A DNA stretch of 64,000 nucleotides, from NCBI RefSeq assembly GCF_000631985.1, contig NZ_JFYN01000001.1, positions 558,001 to 622,000 on the forward strand, in the 5' to 3' direction. Positions 54,486 through 63,195 of the stretch are shown here, piece after piece. Within the stretch, counting starts at the first letter, position 1; the number at the start of each line of letters is the position of its first letter. Below the pieces are notes generated by a model. It searched no databases. It was given only the letters and a program-made list of their open reading frames with translations, and was not told where the DNA came from. This DNA is from Pseudomonas sp. RIT288 (GTDB lineage: Bacteria; Pseudomonadota; Gammaproteobacteria; Pseudomonadales; Pseudomonadaceae). Made by a program: the position numbers and the translations under genes.

Positions 54486-55684
54486 ACCTGCGCTTTCTGG
54501 TGCTCCTGCTGCCAGGCGATATAGCTGTCGACCGGTGGATTCTTCTGAAAGTAACGCTGCAGCCCTTCGAACAAACCATCCGCCACAGCTTGCTGATGTC
54601 GAGTCGTGACCAGTCGCTGGCTGTCGCGGGCGTTGGAAATGAAGCCGGTTTCCACCAGAATCGACGGCACGTCCGGCGACTTCAGCACGGCAAACCCTGC
54701 CTGTTCCACGCGTTTCTGATGCAGCGTGGTAATGCCCGCCAGACTGCCGAGAACGGTGCTGCCGAGTTGCAAACTGGCGGCGATGGTAGCGTTCATCGAC
54801 ATGTCGAGGATCACACCGGCGAGCATCGGATCCTTGTCCTTGAGATTGAGCAGACTGGTCGCACCCAGCAGATCCGCGCCGTTCTCCCGCTGTGCCATGA
54901 AGCGTGCAGTCGCTGACGTCGCACCACCTTCGGAAAGGCAATATACCGACGCTCCCGACGCCGTCAGACGCGGTGCCGCATCAGCGTGCACCGAGATAAA
55001 CATGTCGGCCTTGTGCTGACGCGCGATGTCCACACGCTTGCGAAGCGGCACGAAGAAGTCGTCATTGCGCACCAGTTTGACGTCGAAGCCTTTCTCCTTT
55101 TTCAGGCGTTTGGCGAGCAATTGCGCGATGGAGAGCACCACATCCTTTTCCCGCTCACCCTTGGCGCCGACTGCACCTGGGTCTTTCCCGCCGTGCCCGG
55201 GATCAACGACAACGATGATGTCGCGCTTGGGGTGAGCCTGATTCGAAGTTGTTTCACGTGGAACCATTACCGGACTCGATGCCTGTTTGGCGCTCACCAG
55301 ATCAAGCACCAAGCGGTGTCCTTGGCCATCTTGAGGCGCCAAAAGGAAGCTGTTCAATAGCACCGGATGGTTCAGATCGAGAACGATCCGTGTATCACCC
55401 TGACCAAAGTGCCCTGATCGAATGGAACGAATCGCAGTGTCGGCAAGCGTCAATTGACTGAAATCGCCACTCAAACTCGCCCCGGAAAGGTCGATGATCA
55501 AACGTTCTGGAGCGCTCAGGGAGAAGGTTTTGTAGCGCACCGGACCGCTAAGGTCGAACACTAATCGCACCTTGTCATCCGAACGCCAGAGGCGCGCATT
55601 GCGAATTTGCGTGGCCGAAACGGTGAAGGGAAAAGCCAAAGCCGTACTGGCCAGAAGTAGGTTGAGCAGATGACGTCGGTGCAT
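54482..55684 (-). CDS. amiA: N-acetylmuramoyl-L-alanine amidase, AMIN domain type
   Basis: A 400-residue periplasmic amidase that cleaves the peptide from N-acetylmuramic acid in peptidoglycan. A signal peptide is followed by an AMIN domain (about 25-130) and an Amidase_3 catalytic domain (about 155-385). Zinc ligands and the catalytic acid are present: His in VVDPGHGGKDPG, Glu in EREKDVV, His in FISVHADA, and Glu in ILVETGFI. It begins near Zur box 2 and is divergent from folE2, as in P. aeruginosa, where this amidase is Zur-controlled. The zinc-starved cell would thus make a second amidase. Confidence 0.92.
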   Translation of the reverse strand: MHRRHLLNLLLASTALAFPFTVSATQIRNARLWRSDDKVRLVFDLSGPVRYKTFSLSAPERLIIDLSGASLSGDFSQLTLADTAIRSIRSGHFGQGDTRIVLDLNHPVLLNSFLLAPQDGQGHRLVLDLVSAKQASSPVMVPRETTSNQAHPKRDIIVVVDPGHGGKDPGAVGAKGEREKDVVLSIAQLLAKRLKKEKGFDVKLVRNDDFFVPLRKRVDIARQHKADMFISVHADAAPRLTASGASVYCLSEGGATSATARFMAQRENGADLLGATSLLNLKDKDPMLAGVILDMSMNATIAASLQLGSTVLGSLAGITTLHQKRVEQAGFAVLKSPDVPSILVETGFISNARDSQRLVTTRHQQAVADGLFEGLQRYFQKNPPVDSYIAWQQEHQKAQV

Positions 55685-55724
55685 ATGAAAACCCGTTCAT
55701 GAAAAAGGCATCGTGATTTGAATT

Positions 55725-55737
55725 GTTATAATGTAAC
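55725..55737. promoter_or_regulatory. Zur box 2
   Basis: GTTATAATGTAAC differs from the Zur core GTTATANTATAAC at one base and is extended by near-symmetrical flanks (TTGAATT and ATTCAATTC). It lies in the 84-base gap between the divergent amiA and folE2 starts, so it should repress both. Confidence 0.82.
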
Positions 55738-55768
55738 ATTCAATTCAATTAACACGATGGTCCCGAAC

Positions 55769-56665
55769 ATGAATTCGCTGACACTTCCGGATATTGCGAC
55801 TCAGGCCGCTCGCCAGGCATTACCGCTTGATTGGGTGGGAATGTGCGGCATTGCTCTGCCTGTTTTATTGCAAGGCCAACGTCTGAGCGCAAAAGCAGAT
55901 GCCGGCGTGAGTCTCGATGATGGCGAGGCGCGCGGCATTCATATGTCGCGGCTATATCTCGCACTGGCGGCACTTGAGCGGCAGGACCTCTCTCCCTCCT
56001 TATTACGCCAGGTTCTCGAGGATTTTCTGGCCAGCCACGATGGTTTATCCAACAGCGCCTACCTGAAAATCCACTGCGAAGTGCTGCTGAAAAGGCCTGC
56101 GTTAGTCAGCCCTCTGGCCGGTTGGAAGAGCTACCCAGTGAGCATTTCAGCGAGTCTGAAAAACGAAGTGTTCCACGTGGAACTGAAAGTTGATCTTCCC
56201 TACTCCTCAACTTGCCCCTGCTCAGCAGCGTTGGCGCGGCAGTTGATTCAGCAACAATTCATCGATGATTTCGCCAACAAGCCACTGCAACATGCCGAAG
56301 TTTTGACCTGGCTTGGATCAAGCCAAGGCATTGTCGCCACCCCGCACAGCCAACGCAGCACCGCGCATCTGCATATACACCTCGACGAGTTCATCGACGA
56401 GCTTCCCCTGAGTGTGATCATCAGTGACGCCGAAGCGGCGCTCGGCACCGCCGTGCAAACCGCCGTGAAACGTGCCGACGAACAAGCCTTCGCGTTGGCC
56501 AATGGACAGAACCTGATGTTCTGCGAAGACGCCGCGCGACGACTCAATCTGGCCCTGCGTCGCTCCCCCGGGGTCAGTGGCTTCCATCTGCGAGTGATCC
56601 ACGCCGAAAGCCTGCACGCCCACGACGCTGTCGCTGAAAGCCACTGGCACCGAGAACTCGCATGA
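55769..56665 (+). CDS. folE2: GTP cyclohydrolase I type B (FolE2)
   Basis: A 298-residue type IB GTP cyclohydrolase, which starts folate and queuosine synthesis from GTP. Unlike FolE, this type works with metals other than zinc and is induced when zinc is low. Family segments: NSLTLPDIATQ at the N terminus, the catalytic CPCS in YSSTCPCSAAL, the HCEVLLKRPALVSP strand and the HIHLDEF region. ATG at 55769 matches the family start; the frame is open to 55718, inside the Zur box region. It is the first gene of a six-gene operon with overlapping ends. Confidence 0.93.
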   Translation: MNSLTLPDIATQAARQALPLDWVGMCGIALPVLLQGQRLSAKADAGVSLDDGEARGIHMSRLYLALAALERQDLSPSLLRQVLEDFLASHDGLSNSAYLKIHCEVLLKRPALVSPLAGWKSYPVSISASLKNEVFHVELKVDLPYSSTCPCSAALARQLIQQQFIDDFANKPLQHAEVLTWLGSSQGIVATPHSQRSTAHLHIHLDEFIDELPLSVIISDAEAALGTAVQTAVKRADEQAFALANGQNLMFCEDAARRLNLALRRSPGVSGFHLRVIHAESLHAHDAVAESHWHRELA

Positions 56666-57330
56666 TCCGATGCCAAACCCTGAGTTGGGGCGCACCCGGC
56701 CAACCACTGACTTTGCCACTGACCCTCTCGCTGGAGCACGGCAGCCTCAGCGCCATCATCGGCGCCAACGGCTGCGGCAAGAGCAGCTTGCTGAAAGTCA
56801 TCGCCGGATTGCAGAAGCCGTTATCGGGAAAAGTCGCACTGGGTGTTCCACGCCAGGGCGGCCTGGCGTTCCTGCCGCAACAGCAACACCTTGACCGGCA
56901 GTTCCCCATCAGCCTCGAAGAACTGGTGGCCGCGGGTTTCTGGGGGCGTCGATTGTCGACACAACTGCGCGCACAACGACTCGCCAACGCCCTGGAAAAT
57001 TGGCACCTTGGCGGTCTGGAACAGCGTCCGCTGATGGCCCTCTCCGGTGGCGAGCTGCAACGCGCCCTGCTCGCCCGCTTGAGTCTGACCGACGCCCCGT
57101 TGCTGCTGCTCGACGAGCCCCACGCCGCGCTCGATGAACTGGGCCAGCAATTGCTCTGGCAACACATCCACGCCTGGCACTCCGAAGGACGGACACTGCT
57201 GATGGTCTGCCATGACCTCGCCGCCGTCCGTCAACACATCCCGCAGACACTGCTGATCAAAAACCGCGAATGCGTGTTCGGACCCAGTACTGAACTGATC
57301 CAGCAAACACCCAACATGCAGGTAGCCTGA
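56662..57330 (+). CDS. Zinc/manganese ABC transporter, ATP-binding protein
   Basis: A 222-residue ATPase of the metal-type (ZnuC/MntA-like) ABC importers. Walker A is GANGCGKSS at 34-42, the signature is LSGGE, and Walker B is LLLLDEP followed by HAALDE. The start overlaps the folE2 stop by four bases (ATGA) and the stop shares one base with the permease start. It energises the permease and the binding protein encoded next. The symbol znuC is not assigned because the true znu operon is expected elsewhere and this is probably a second importer. Confidence 0.9.
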   Translation: MIRCQTLSWGAPGQPLTLPLTLSLEHGSLSAIIGANGCGKSSLLKVIAGLQKPLSGKVALGVPRQGGLAFLPQQQHLDRQFPISLEELVAAGFWGRRLSTQLRAQRLANALENWHLGGLEQRPLMALSGGELQRALLARLSLTDAPLLLLDEPHAALDELGQQLLWQHIHAWHSEGRTLLMVCHDLAAVRQHIPQTLLIKNRECVFGPSTELIQQTPNMQVA

Positions 57331-58196
57331 TGCTCACCGTCGCCCAGCTCTGGCAACCGTTCAGTGAGTTCATGTTCATGCGCCGAGCGCTGGTCGGCGG
57401 ACTGTTATTGGCCTGTAGCACAGCGCCGCTCGGCGTATTCCTGATCCTGCGGCGCATGAGCCTGATCGGTGACGCCGTCGCCCACGGCATCCTTCCCGGC
57501 GCGGCATTGGGCTTCTGGTTCGCCGGTCTGAGCCTGCCCGCATTGACCCTCGGTGGTCTGGGTGCCGGCCTGGGTATGGCCGGACTGGCCGCCTGGATTA
57601 CCCGTCGCACCGGCCTGCGCGAAGACGCCAGCCTCGCTGCGATCTACCCGATCTCGCTCGCCAGTGGCGTGCTGATTCTTGGCATCGCCGGCAAACGCCT
57701 CGACTTGCTGCACCTGTTGTTCGGCTCGGCACTGGCGGTCGACGGCCCTACGCTCCACGGCATGTTATGGGTCTCGGCCTTTAGCCTGATTGCCATGGCG
57801 CTCATCTACAAACCGCTGCTGCTCGATACCCTCGACCCATTATTCCTGCAAACCGTCAGCCGCCTCGGCCCTCTCGCCCACGGCGTGTTCCTGACCTTGG
57901 TGGTGCTCAATCTGGTGATCGGTTTCCAGGCCATCGGCGCCTTGATGGTGGTCGGCCTGATGATGCTGCCCGCCGCCGCATCACGGTTCTGGAGTCGTCG
58001 CCTGCCGAGCCTGATTGCCATCTCGGCGCTTATCGGCTGCCTCTCGGTGTGGTGTGGATTGTTGATCTCGTTCTATTACTCGCTGCCCAGCGGCCCGGCG
58101 ATCGTGCTGGTCGCGGGTATCGGTTATCTGCTGTCCGTGGTGTTCGGACCGGTGCACGGCTTGCTGCGCCGCCCGCCTTTGCTCACATCCCAATGA
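57330..58196 (+). CDS. Zinc/manganese ABC transporter, permease
   Basis: A 288-residue inner-membrane permease of the ZnuB/MntB family with about eight hydrophobic helices. Typical pieces: FMFMRRALVGGLLLACSTAPLGVFLILRRMSLIGDAVAHGILPGAA (in part) near the N terminus, and FQAIGALMVVGLMMLPAAASRFW near residue 200, the conserved gating region of metal permeases. It shares one base with the ATPase stop, and its TGA overlaps an alternative start of the binding protein, so the three import genes are tightly coupled. Confidence 0.9.
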   Translation: MLTVAQLWQPFSEFMFMRRALVGGLLLACSTAPLGVFLILRRMSLIGDAVAHGILPGAALGFWFAGLSLPALTLGGLGAGLGMAGLAAWITRRTGLREDASLAAIYPISLASGVLILGIAGKRLDLLHLLFGSALAVDGPTLHGMLWVSAFSLIAMALIYKPLLLDTLDPLFLQTVSRLGPLAHGVFLTLVVLNLVIGFQAIGALMVVGLMMLPAAASRFWSRRLPSLIAISALIGCLSVWCGLLISFYYSLPSGPAIVLVAGIGYLLSVVFGPVHGLLRRPPLLTSQ

Positions 58197-58207
58197 GGTG
58201 TTTCCCG

Positions 58208-59083
58208 ATGCGCGCTCTACTTGTGTTGTTCAGCCTGCTGCTGTCGATGTCGTTGTCGGCGGCGGAAAAATTGCCGGTGGTCACCAGCTTCAGCATCCTC
58301 GCCGACATGGTTCACCAGGTGGGTGGCGAGCATATCCAGATCACCAACATGGTCGGCCCGGACGCCGACGCGCACACCTATGAACCGACACCGGACGATG
58401 CCAAAGCGCTGCTCAAAGCCAAACTGATCATCAAGAACGGCCTGGGTTTCGAGCCTTGGCTCGATCGCCTGGTGACCAGCACCGAGACCAAAGCCCCTGT
58501 CATCAGTGCCAGTCATGGCGTGATTCCACGCTCGCTGGAGGAGGACGGCGAGACCATCCCCGACCCACACGCCTGGCACAATCTCGCCAATACCGAGCTG
58601 TACATCGCCAACATCACCAAGGCGCTGATCGCCGCTGATCCGGCGAACAAGGCCGACTACCAACGCAACAGCCAGACCTACCTGAAACAGATCTATGCCC
58701 TGCTCGCCGAAGCCAAGGCCAAGCTAGGCTCGCTGCCACCGGGCAATCGCAAGATCGTCACCAGCCACGACGCCTTCGGTTATCTCGGCCAGGCCTACGG
58801 CATCGACTTCATGGCGCCGCAAGGTCTGTCCACCGAGCGTGAACCTTCGGCTGCCGAAGTCGCCGCGCTGATCACGCAGATCCGTCAGGCCAAGGTCAAA
58901 GCGGTGTTCATGGAAAACATCAAGGACGCGCGCCTGCTCAAGCAGATCGCCGAGGAAAGCGGCGCGCACATCGGCGGCACGTTGTACTCCGATGCCCTCG
59001 CCGCCAGTGGCCCGGCCAGCACCTTTACCGGACTGTTCGAATACAACCTCAACACCCTTTACGACGCGCTGAGCCAACCATGA
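58208..59083 (+). CDS. Zinc-type ABC transporter, periplasmic binding protein
   Basis: A 291-residue metal-binding protein of the ZnuA/PsaA class with a signal peptide of about 19 residues. Metal ligands by position are His56 in DAHTYEP, His121 in DPHAWHN, His187 in TSHDAFGYL and Asp262 in YSDAL. The third ligand is His, as in zinc-specific ZnuA, rather than the Glu of manganese types, so zinc is the likely substrate. The His-rich loop of typical ZnuA is missing. ATG at 58208 has a GAGGTG box; an ATG at 58193 is possible. Its stop overlaps the carbonic anhydrase start. Confidence 0.9.
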   Translation: MRALLVLFSLLLSMSLSAAEKLPVVTSFSILADMVHQVGGEHIQITNMVGPDADAHTYEPTPDDAKALLKAKLIIKNGLGFEPWLDRLVTSTETKAPVISASHGVIPRSLEEDGETIPDPHAWHNLANTELYIANITKALIAADPANKADYQRNSQTYLKQIYALLAEAKAKLGSLPPGNRKIVTSHDAFGYLGQAYGIDFMAPQGLSTEREPSAAEVAALITQIRQAKVKAVFMENIKDARLLKQIAEESGAHIGGTLYSDALAASGPASTFTGLFEYNLNTLYDALSQP

Positions 59084-59640
59084 TCCGCAAAAATCCTTCC
59101 GGCGATCTGCCGCACATTGCCGAGTCGGCCTACGTCGATAAAACCGCGATCATCTGCGGCAAGGTGGTCATCGGCGAGAACGTCTTCGTCGGCCCCTACG
59201 CGGTGATCCGCGCCGATGAAGTAGATGCTTCAGGAACGATGGAGCCAATCACCATCGGCGCCAATTCGAACATCCAGGACGGCGTGGTGATTCATTCCAA
59301 ATCCGGCGCTGCCGTGACCATCGGCGAATTCACCTCGATCGCTCACCGCTCGATCGTGCACGGCCCGTGCGTGGTCGGCGACCGGGTGTTCATCGGCTTC
59401 AACAGCGTGCTGTTCAATTGCGTGGTCGGTGACGGCTGTGTGGTGCGGCACAACTCGGTGGTCGATGGCCGCGATTTGCCGGACGCGTTCTACGTGCCCT
59501 CCACCACCCGTATCGGCCCCAACACCGACCTCTCGCAATTCCCGCCGGTGAGTGTCAGCGCCTCGGAGTTTTCCGAAGACGTGGCGCGCACCAACGTCGA
59601 TCTGGTGCGCGGCTACAAAGCCTTGCAGAACGAGTTCTGA
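59080..59640 (+). CDS. Gamma-class carbonic anhydrase family protein
   Basis: A 186-residue left-handed beta-helix protein of the gamma-carbonic anhydrase class. The metal ligands and active-site residues are all present: His72, His89, His94, plus Arg44, Asp46 and Gln66. It would hydrate carbon dioxide with a metal that can be zinc, iron or cobalt. It is P. aeruginosa PA5540, whose expression rises under zinc starvation. Its ATG overlaps the stop of the binding protein (ATGA), and the pyrQ gene follows after three bases. It may stand in for zinc-dependent beta-type enzymes. Confidence 0.9.
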   Translation: MIRKNPSGDLPHIAESAYVDKTAIICGKVVIGENVFVGPYAVIRADEVDASGTMEPITIGANSNIQDGVVIHSKSGAAVTIGEFTSIAHRSIVHGPCVVGDRVFIGFNSVLFNCVVGDGCVVRHNSVVDGRDLPDAFYVPSTTRIGPNTDLSQFPPVSVSASEFSEDVARTNVDLVRGYKALQNEF

Positions 59641-59643
59641 ATC

Positions 59644-60975
59644 ATGAGCAGCGTGCTGATTCGCAATGCCAGACTGGTCAATGAAGGACGCGAGTTCGAC
59701 GGCGATCTGTTGGTCAGCCATGGCCGCATCGTCAAGATCGCGCGCAGCATCGACGGTGAAAATGCCCGTGTGGAAATCGACGCCAATGGCCGATGGCTGT
59801 TGCCGGGGATGATTGATGATCAGGTGCATTTTCGCGAACCGGGAGCGCCGGCCAAGGGCAGTATTCACACCGAGTCGCGCGCAGCGGTGGCGGGCGGCAT
59901 TACCAGTTTCATGGACATGCCCAACACCCAGCCGGCCACCCTCACCCTCGAAGCGCTGGCGGATAAGAAATGCCGGGCGGCGATTAACTCCGTGGCCAAC
60001 TATGGCTTCCACTTCGGTGTCAGTCAGGACAACCTCGACACCGTCGCCGCACTCAACCCTTGCGAAGTGGCCGGGGTCAAAGTGTTCATGGGTGCGTCCA
60101 CCGGCAACATGCTGGTGGATGACCCGAAGACTCTCGAGCGTCTGTTCGCCGAAGTGCCGACGATTCTGCTGGCCCATTGCGAACACACGCCGAGCATCGA
60201 GGCCAATGCAACACGTCTGCGTGAACGCCTCGGCGAACACCTGCCGGCGAATATTCATGCACTGATTCGCGATGCCGAGGCTTGCTACCGATCCTCTTCG
60301 CTGGCGGTGGAACTGGCCAGACGTCACGGCACCCGCCTGCACGTTTTACACCTGACCACCGCTCGCGAACTCGAGTTGTTCGAGGACAAGCCGCTCGCCC
60401 AGAAACACATCACGGCTGAAGTCTGCCTGCATCACCTGCTGTTCGATGACCGCGACTATCCAGCCCTCGGCAACCTGATCAAGTGCAATCCGGCGGTCAA
60501 GACCCGAGCCGATCGCGATGCCTTGCGCGCAGCGCTGCTGAGCAATCGACTGGATGTGATCGGCAGCGATCACGCACCGCATACCTGGGCGGAAAAACAG
60601 CGCCCGTATGCCGAAGCGCCGTCCGGTTTACCGCTGGTGCAACACGCCCTGCCGGCACTGTTGGAGCTGGTGGCCGATGGCGTGCTGCCGATCACCACGT
60701 TGGTGGCGAAGACCAGCCATCGGGTGGCGGACCTGTTTGCGATTCCGGATCGGGGTTATTTGCGCGAGGGGTATTGGGCCGATCTGGTGCTGGTTGAGCC
60801 AGCGGCTCTGGAAGTGTCGCGGCAGCCGATTCTGTCGCAGTGCGGGTGGACACCTTTTGCTGACAAGACTTTCCGCTATCGGGTGAATACCACATTGGTG
60901 TCGGGGCAGATTGCCTGGCGGGAGCAGCGCATCAACGAAGGATGTCAGGGCCTGCCGCTGCGGTTTATGCGCTGA
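59644..60975 (+). CDS. pyrQ: Dihydroorotase, alternative PyrQ/PyrC-like
   Basis: A 443-residue amidohydrolase that cyclises carbamoyl-aspartate to dihydroorotate in pyrimidine synthesis. Most metal-centre residues are in place: His62, carboxylated Lys146 in VKVFMGAS, His178 in AHCEHT, His236 in VLHLTT, and Asp309 in GSDHAPH. The first residue of the usual HxH metal pair is Gln60 (DDQVHFREPG). This variant is, from memory, common in a subgroup of dihydroorotases and suggests a lower zinc demand. It is the last gene of the folE2 operon and a REP doublet follows. Confidence 0.92.
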   Translation: MSSVLIRNARLVNEGREFDGDLLVSHGRIVKIARSIDGENARVEIDANGRWLLPGMIDDQVHFREPGAPAKGSIHTESRAAVAGGITSFMDMPNTQPATLTLEALADKKCRAAINSVANYGFHFGVSQDNLDTVAALNPCEVAGVKVFMGASTGNMLVDDPKTLERLFAEVPTILLAHCEHTPSIEANATRLRERLGEHLPANIHALIRDAEACYRSSSLAVELARRHGTRLHVLHLTTARELELFEDKPLAQKHITAEVCLHHLLFDDRDYPALGNLIKCNPAVKTRADRDALRAALLSNRLDVIGSDHAPHTWAEKQRPYAEAPSGLPLVQHALPALLELVADGVLPITTLVAKTSHRVADLFAIPDRGYLREGYWADLVLVEPAALEVSRQPILSQCGWTPFADKTFRYRVNTTLVSGQIAWREQRINEGCQGLPLRFMR

Positions 60976-60999
60976 ATGATCAGGTGTCTGACAGGGCGT

Positions 61000-61067
61000 C
61001 TTCGCGAGCAGGCTCGCTCCCACGGGAATCGCGCCAGCCCTGTGGGAGCGAGCTTGCTCGCGAAGCT
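61000..61067. repeat. REP doublet, GCGAGCAGGCTCGCTCCC type
   Basis: Arms 61000-61024 and 61042-61065 (CTTCGCGAGCAGGCTCGCTC and its near-complement) between pyrQ and the DUF3617 gene; it probably also ends the folE2 operon transcript. Confidence 0.85.
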
Positions 61068-61068
61068 T

Positions 61069-61587
61069 TTAAGCTCTTGGCTTCACAGTGCCGCAATCCT
61101 GACCCAACCACACCGCACGGGTTTCCAGACTGCCCTTCTGGTTGATCCCGATGGCGTTGAACGTGCCGTTGGCCACGGTGGTGAACTCACGATCACTGAG
61201 GAACGTCGCGACACCCGTGCCTTGCGCTTTCGGGCAGCTGAAGCGGAATTTCCACTGGTTGCCGGTGCGTTCGGTGATCTGCTGTTTGCAGCCAGATTGC
61301 GGATCGGCCAGCGGAATATCGTTGGTCGCCACTTGCTGCGGCGTCAGGCAGGCACGGATGCCCTTGCCGCCGATGTTGATCCCGTTCTTTTCCAGCGCCG
61401 CCCGCTGTTGCGGAGTCATCTGGCCTTGCAACTGGCCAAGGATCGATTGCACATCCATGGGCTGGTCATCGACCTTGACGTTGCTTGAGGTCATTTCCCA
61501 CAGCCCCGGCTGCAGCATTTGCGCCTGCGCAACCACCGGCATTGCCAAACCCAGGCCCAGCGCCAAACTCAGCAGACGAACGTTCAT
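61069..61587 (-). CDS. DUF3617 family exported protein
   Basis: A 172-residue periplasmic protein. The signal peptide (MNVRLLSLALGLGLAMPVVAQA) is followed by QMLQPGLWEMTSSNVKVD, the hallmark of DUF3617. Two pairs of cysteines (in RACLTPQ and SGCKQQ, then FSCPK and QDCGT) could form disulfides. The function is unknown. It is convergent with pyrQ across a REP doublet. Confidence 0.85.
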   Translation of the reverse strand: MNVRLLSLALGLGLAMPVVAQAQMLQPGLWEMTSSNVKVDDQPMDVQSILGQLQGQMTPQQRAALEKNGINIGGKGIRACLTPQQVATNDIPLADPQSGCKQQITERTGNQWKFRFSCPKAQGTGVATFLSDREFTTVANGTFNAIGINQKGSLETRAVWLGQDCGTVKPRA

Positions 61588-61718
61588 CGAAAAACTCCTG
61601 ATCAGTAGTGGCCGTTAGACGTCGGCCGGTTGCTTCGGTTCATGCACCAATTAAATAGCGACATTCGCCACGGAACATGGTCTGTTACGCATTGAGTCTT
61701 CAGGAGCAAGGCTGCCCC

Positions 61719-63158
61719 ATGGATTATTTTGGACCGCACATTTTCGGTTATCTGATCGCCCTGATACATAGCCTCGGCTTGATCGCCGCCATCCACGCGG
61801 TGCTGACCGTACGCACCGCCCAAGGCTCGATCGCCTGGGCATTGTCGCTGATTTTCATTCCCTACCTGACCCTCATCCCTTATCTGGTTTTCGGTCGTAG
61901 CACCTTCGACGGCTATATCAAGGCACGTCGCCAGGCCAACGAACAGATGCGTCAGGCAATCTCCGAGTTGAACTGGCGTCCGTGGGTCGAAGAAGCCCTA
62001 ACCGCCCGCGCCTCGAAGGCCTACGCCTCGCTGCGCGCCATGCCCAAACTGGGGCGTATGCCGTGCCTGGCGAACAATGAAGTGCAATTGCTGGTGAATG
62101 GCCACGCGACCTTCGAAGCGATTTTCCAGGCCATCGATCAAGCGCGCGAAGCTGTACTGGTCCAGTTTTTCATCATCCATGATGACCGCCTAGGGCAGCG
62201 ACTGCGCGACCTGTTGCTGAAGAAGGCCGCCGAAGGCGTGGCGATTCATCTGCTCTACGACCGCATCGGCAGCCACGCCCTGCCCCACAGTTTTGTGCAG
62301 GCGCTGCGCGATGGCGGGGTCGAGGTCAAAGCTTTCGCCACACGCAGCGGCTGGCTCAATCGCTTCCAGGTGAATTTCCGCAACCACCGCAAAATCGTCG
62401 TGGTCGATGGCGTACTCGGCTTCGTCGGCGGGCACAACGTCGGCGATGAATACATGGGCGAGAAGCCGCCGCTGGCGCCCTGGCGCGATACCCACGTGCA
62501 GGTGCGCGGGCCGGTGGTGGCCTGCATGCAGGAATCGTTTGCCGAGGATTGGTTCTGGGCTGCACGGACATTGCCGCCGCTGATCCTGCCGGACGTTTAC
62601 CCGGAGGACGGCGTGCTCTGCCAGTTGCTGGCAAGCGGCCCGGCTGATGCCTACGAAACCTGTTCATTGTTCTTCGTCGAAGCGATCCACGCAGCAACCG
62701 AGCGGGTGTGGATCACCAGCCCATACTTCATTCCGGATGAAGCCGTGTTCGCCGCGTTGCGTCTGGCGGTGCTGCGCGGCGTCGACGTGCGCCTGCTGCT
62801 GCCATCGCGTCCGGACCACCGCATCGTCTACGCCGCGTCCAGCCTGTATGCATTCGAAGCGGTGCGCGCTGGCGTGCGGGTGTTCCGCTACGAACCGGGG
62901 TTCCTGCATCAGAAAGTGGTGTTGATCGACAGCGAAATCAGCGCCATCGGCAGCGCCAATCTGGACAACCGTTCGTTCCGGCTGAATTTCGAAGTGATGC
63001 TACTGACGGTCGACAGCGAGTTCGCCGCGCACGTGGAACGTATGCTCAACGATGATTTCGAGCAGGCTTATGAAGTCGCCAAAGAAGAAAGCCGGGAAAT
63101 CCACCGCCTGCAACAGCTCGGCATGCGGATCGCCCGGCTTATTTCACCGATTCTTTGA
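61719..63158 (+). CDS. cls: Cardiolipin synthase, ClsA type
   Basis: A 479-residue inner-membrane phospholipase-D-superfamily enzyme that joins two phosphatidylglycerol molecules to cardiolipin and glycerol. Two N-terminal membrane helices ([20 protein letters not shown] and [20 protein letters not shown]) are followed by two HKD motifs: [19 protein letters not shown] near residue 225 and [20 protein letters not shown] near residue 400. ATG at 61719 has an AGGAGCAAGG box; 14 upstream in-frame residues are not conserved. It is convergent with the cyclopropane-fatty-acid synthase gene, another membrane-lipid enzyme. Confidence 0.93.
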   Translation: MDYFGPHIFGYLIALIHSLGLIAAIHAVLTVRTAQGSIAWALSLIFIPYLTLIPYLVFGRSTFDGYIKARRQANEQMRQAISELNWRPWVEEALTARASKAYASLRAMPKLGRMPCLANNEVQLLVNGHATFEAIFQAIDQAREAVLVQFFIIHDDRLGQRLRDLLLKKAAEGVAIHLLYDRIGSHALPHSFVQALRDGGVEVKAFATRSGWLNRFQVNFRNHRKIVVVDGVLGFVGGHNVGDEYMGEKPPLAPWRDTHVQVRGPVVACMQESFAEDWFWAARTLPPLILPDVYPEDGVLCQLLASGPADAYETCSLFFVEAIHAATERVWITSPYFIPDEAVFAALRLAVLRGVDVRLLLPSRPDHRIVYAASSLYAFEAVRAGVRVFRYEPGFLHQKVVLIDSEISAIGSANLDNRSFRLNFEVMLLTVDSEFAAHVERMLNDDFEQAYEVAKEESREIHRLQQLGMRIARLISPIL

Positions 63159-63159
63159 C

Positions 63160-63191
63160 TGACCGCTCGCTCTCGAATGAGCGAACGGTCA
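63160..63191. terminator. Bidirectional hairpin between cls and cfa
   Basis: A 12-bp inverted repeat with one mismatch (TGACCGCTCGCT, 63160-63171, with AGCGAACGGTCA, 63180-63191) starts one base past the cls stop and ends four bases before the opposing stop. Confidence 0.65.
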
Positions 63192-63195
63192 GGCC

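Noticed and set aside
59230..60342. 370-codon minus-strand open frame over the carbonic anhydrase and pyrQ genes
   Set aside because: It spans two conserved genes on the opposite strand and has shadow-like composition.
59644..60975. pyrQ as a pseudogene because of the lost His
   Set aside because: The frame is complete, the other ligands are intact, and the Gln variant is known in a subgroup of dihydroorotases.
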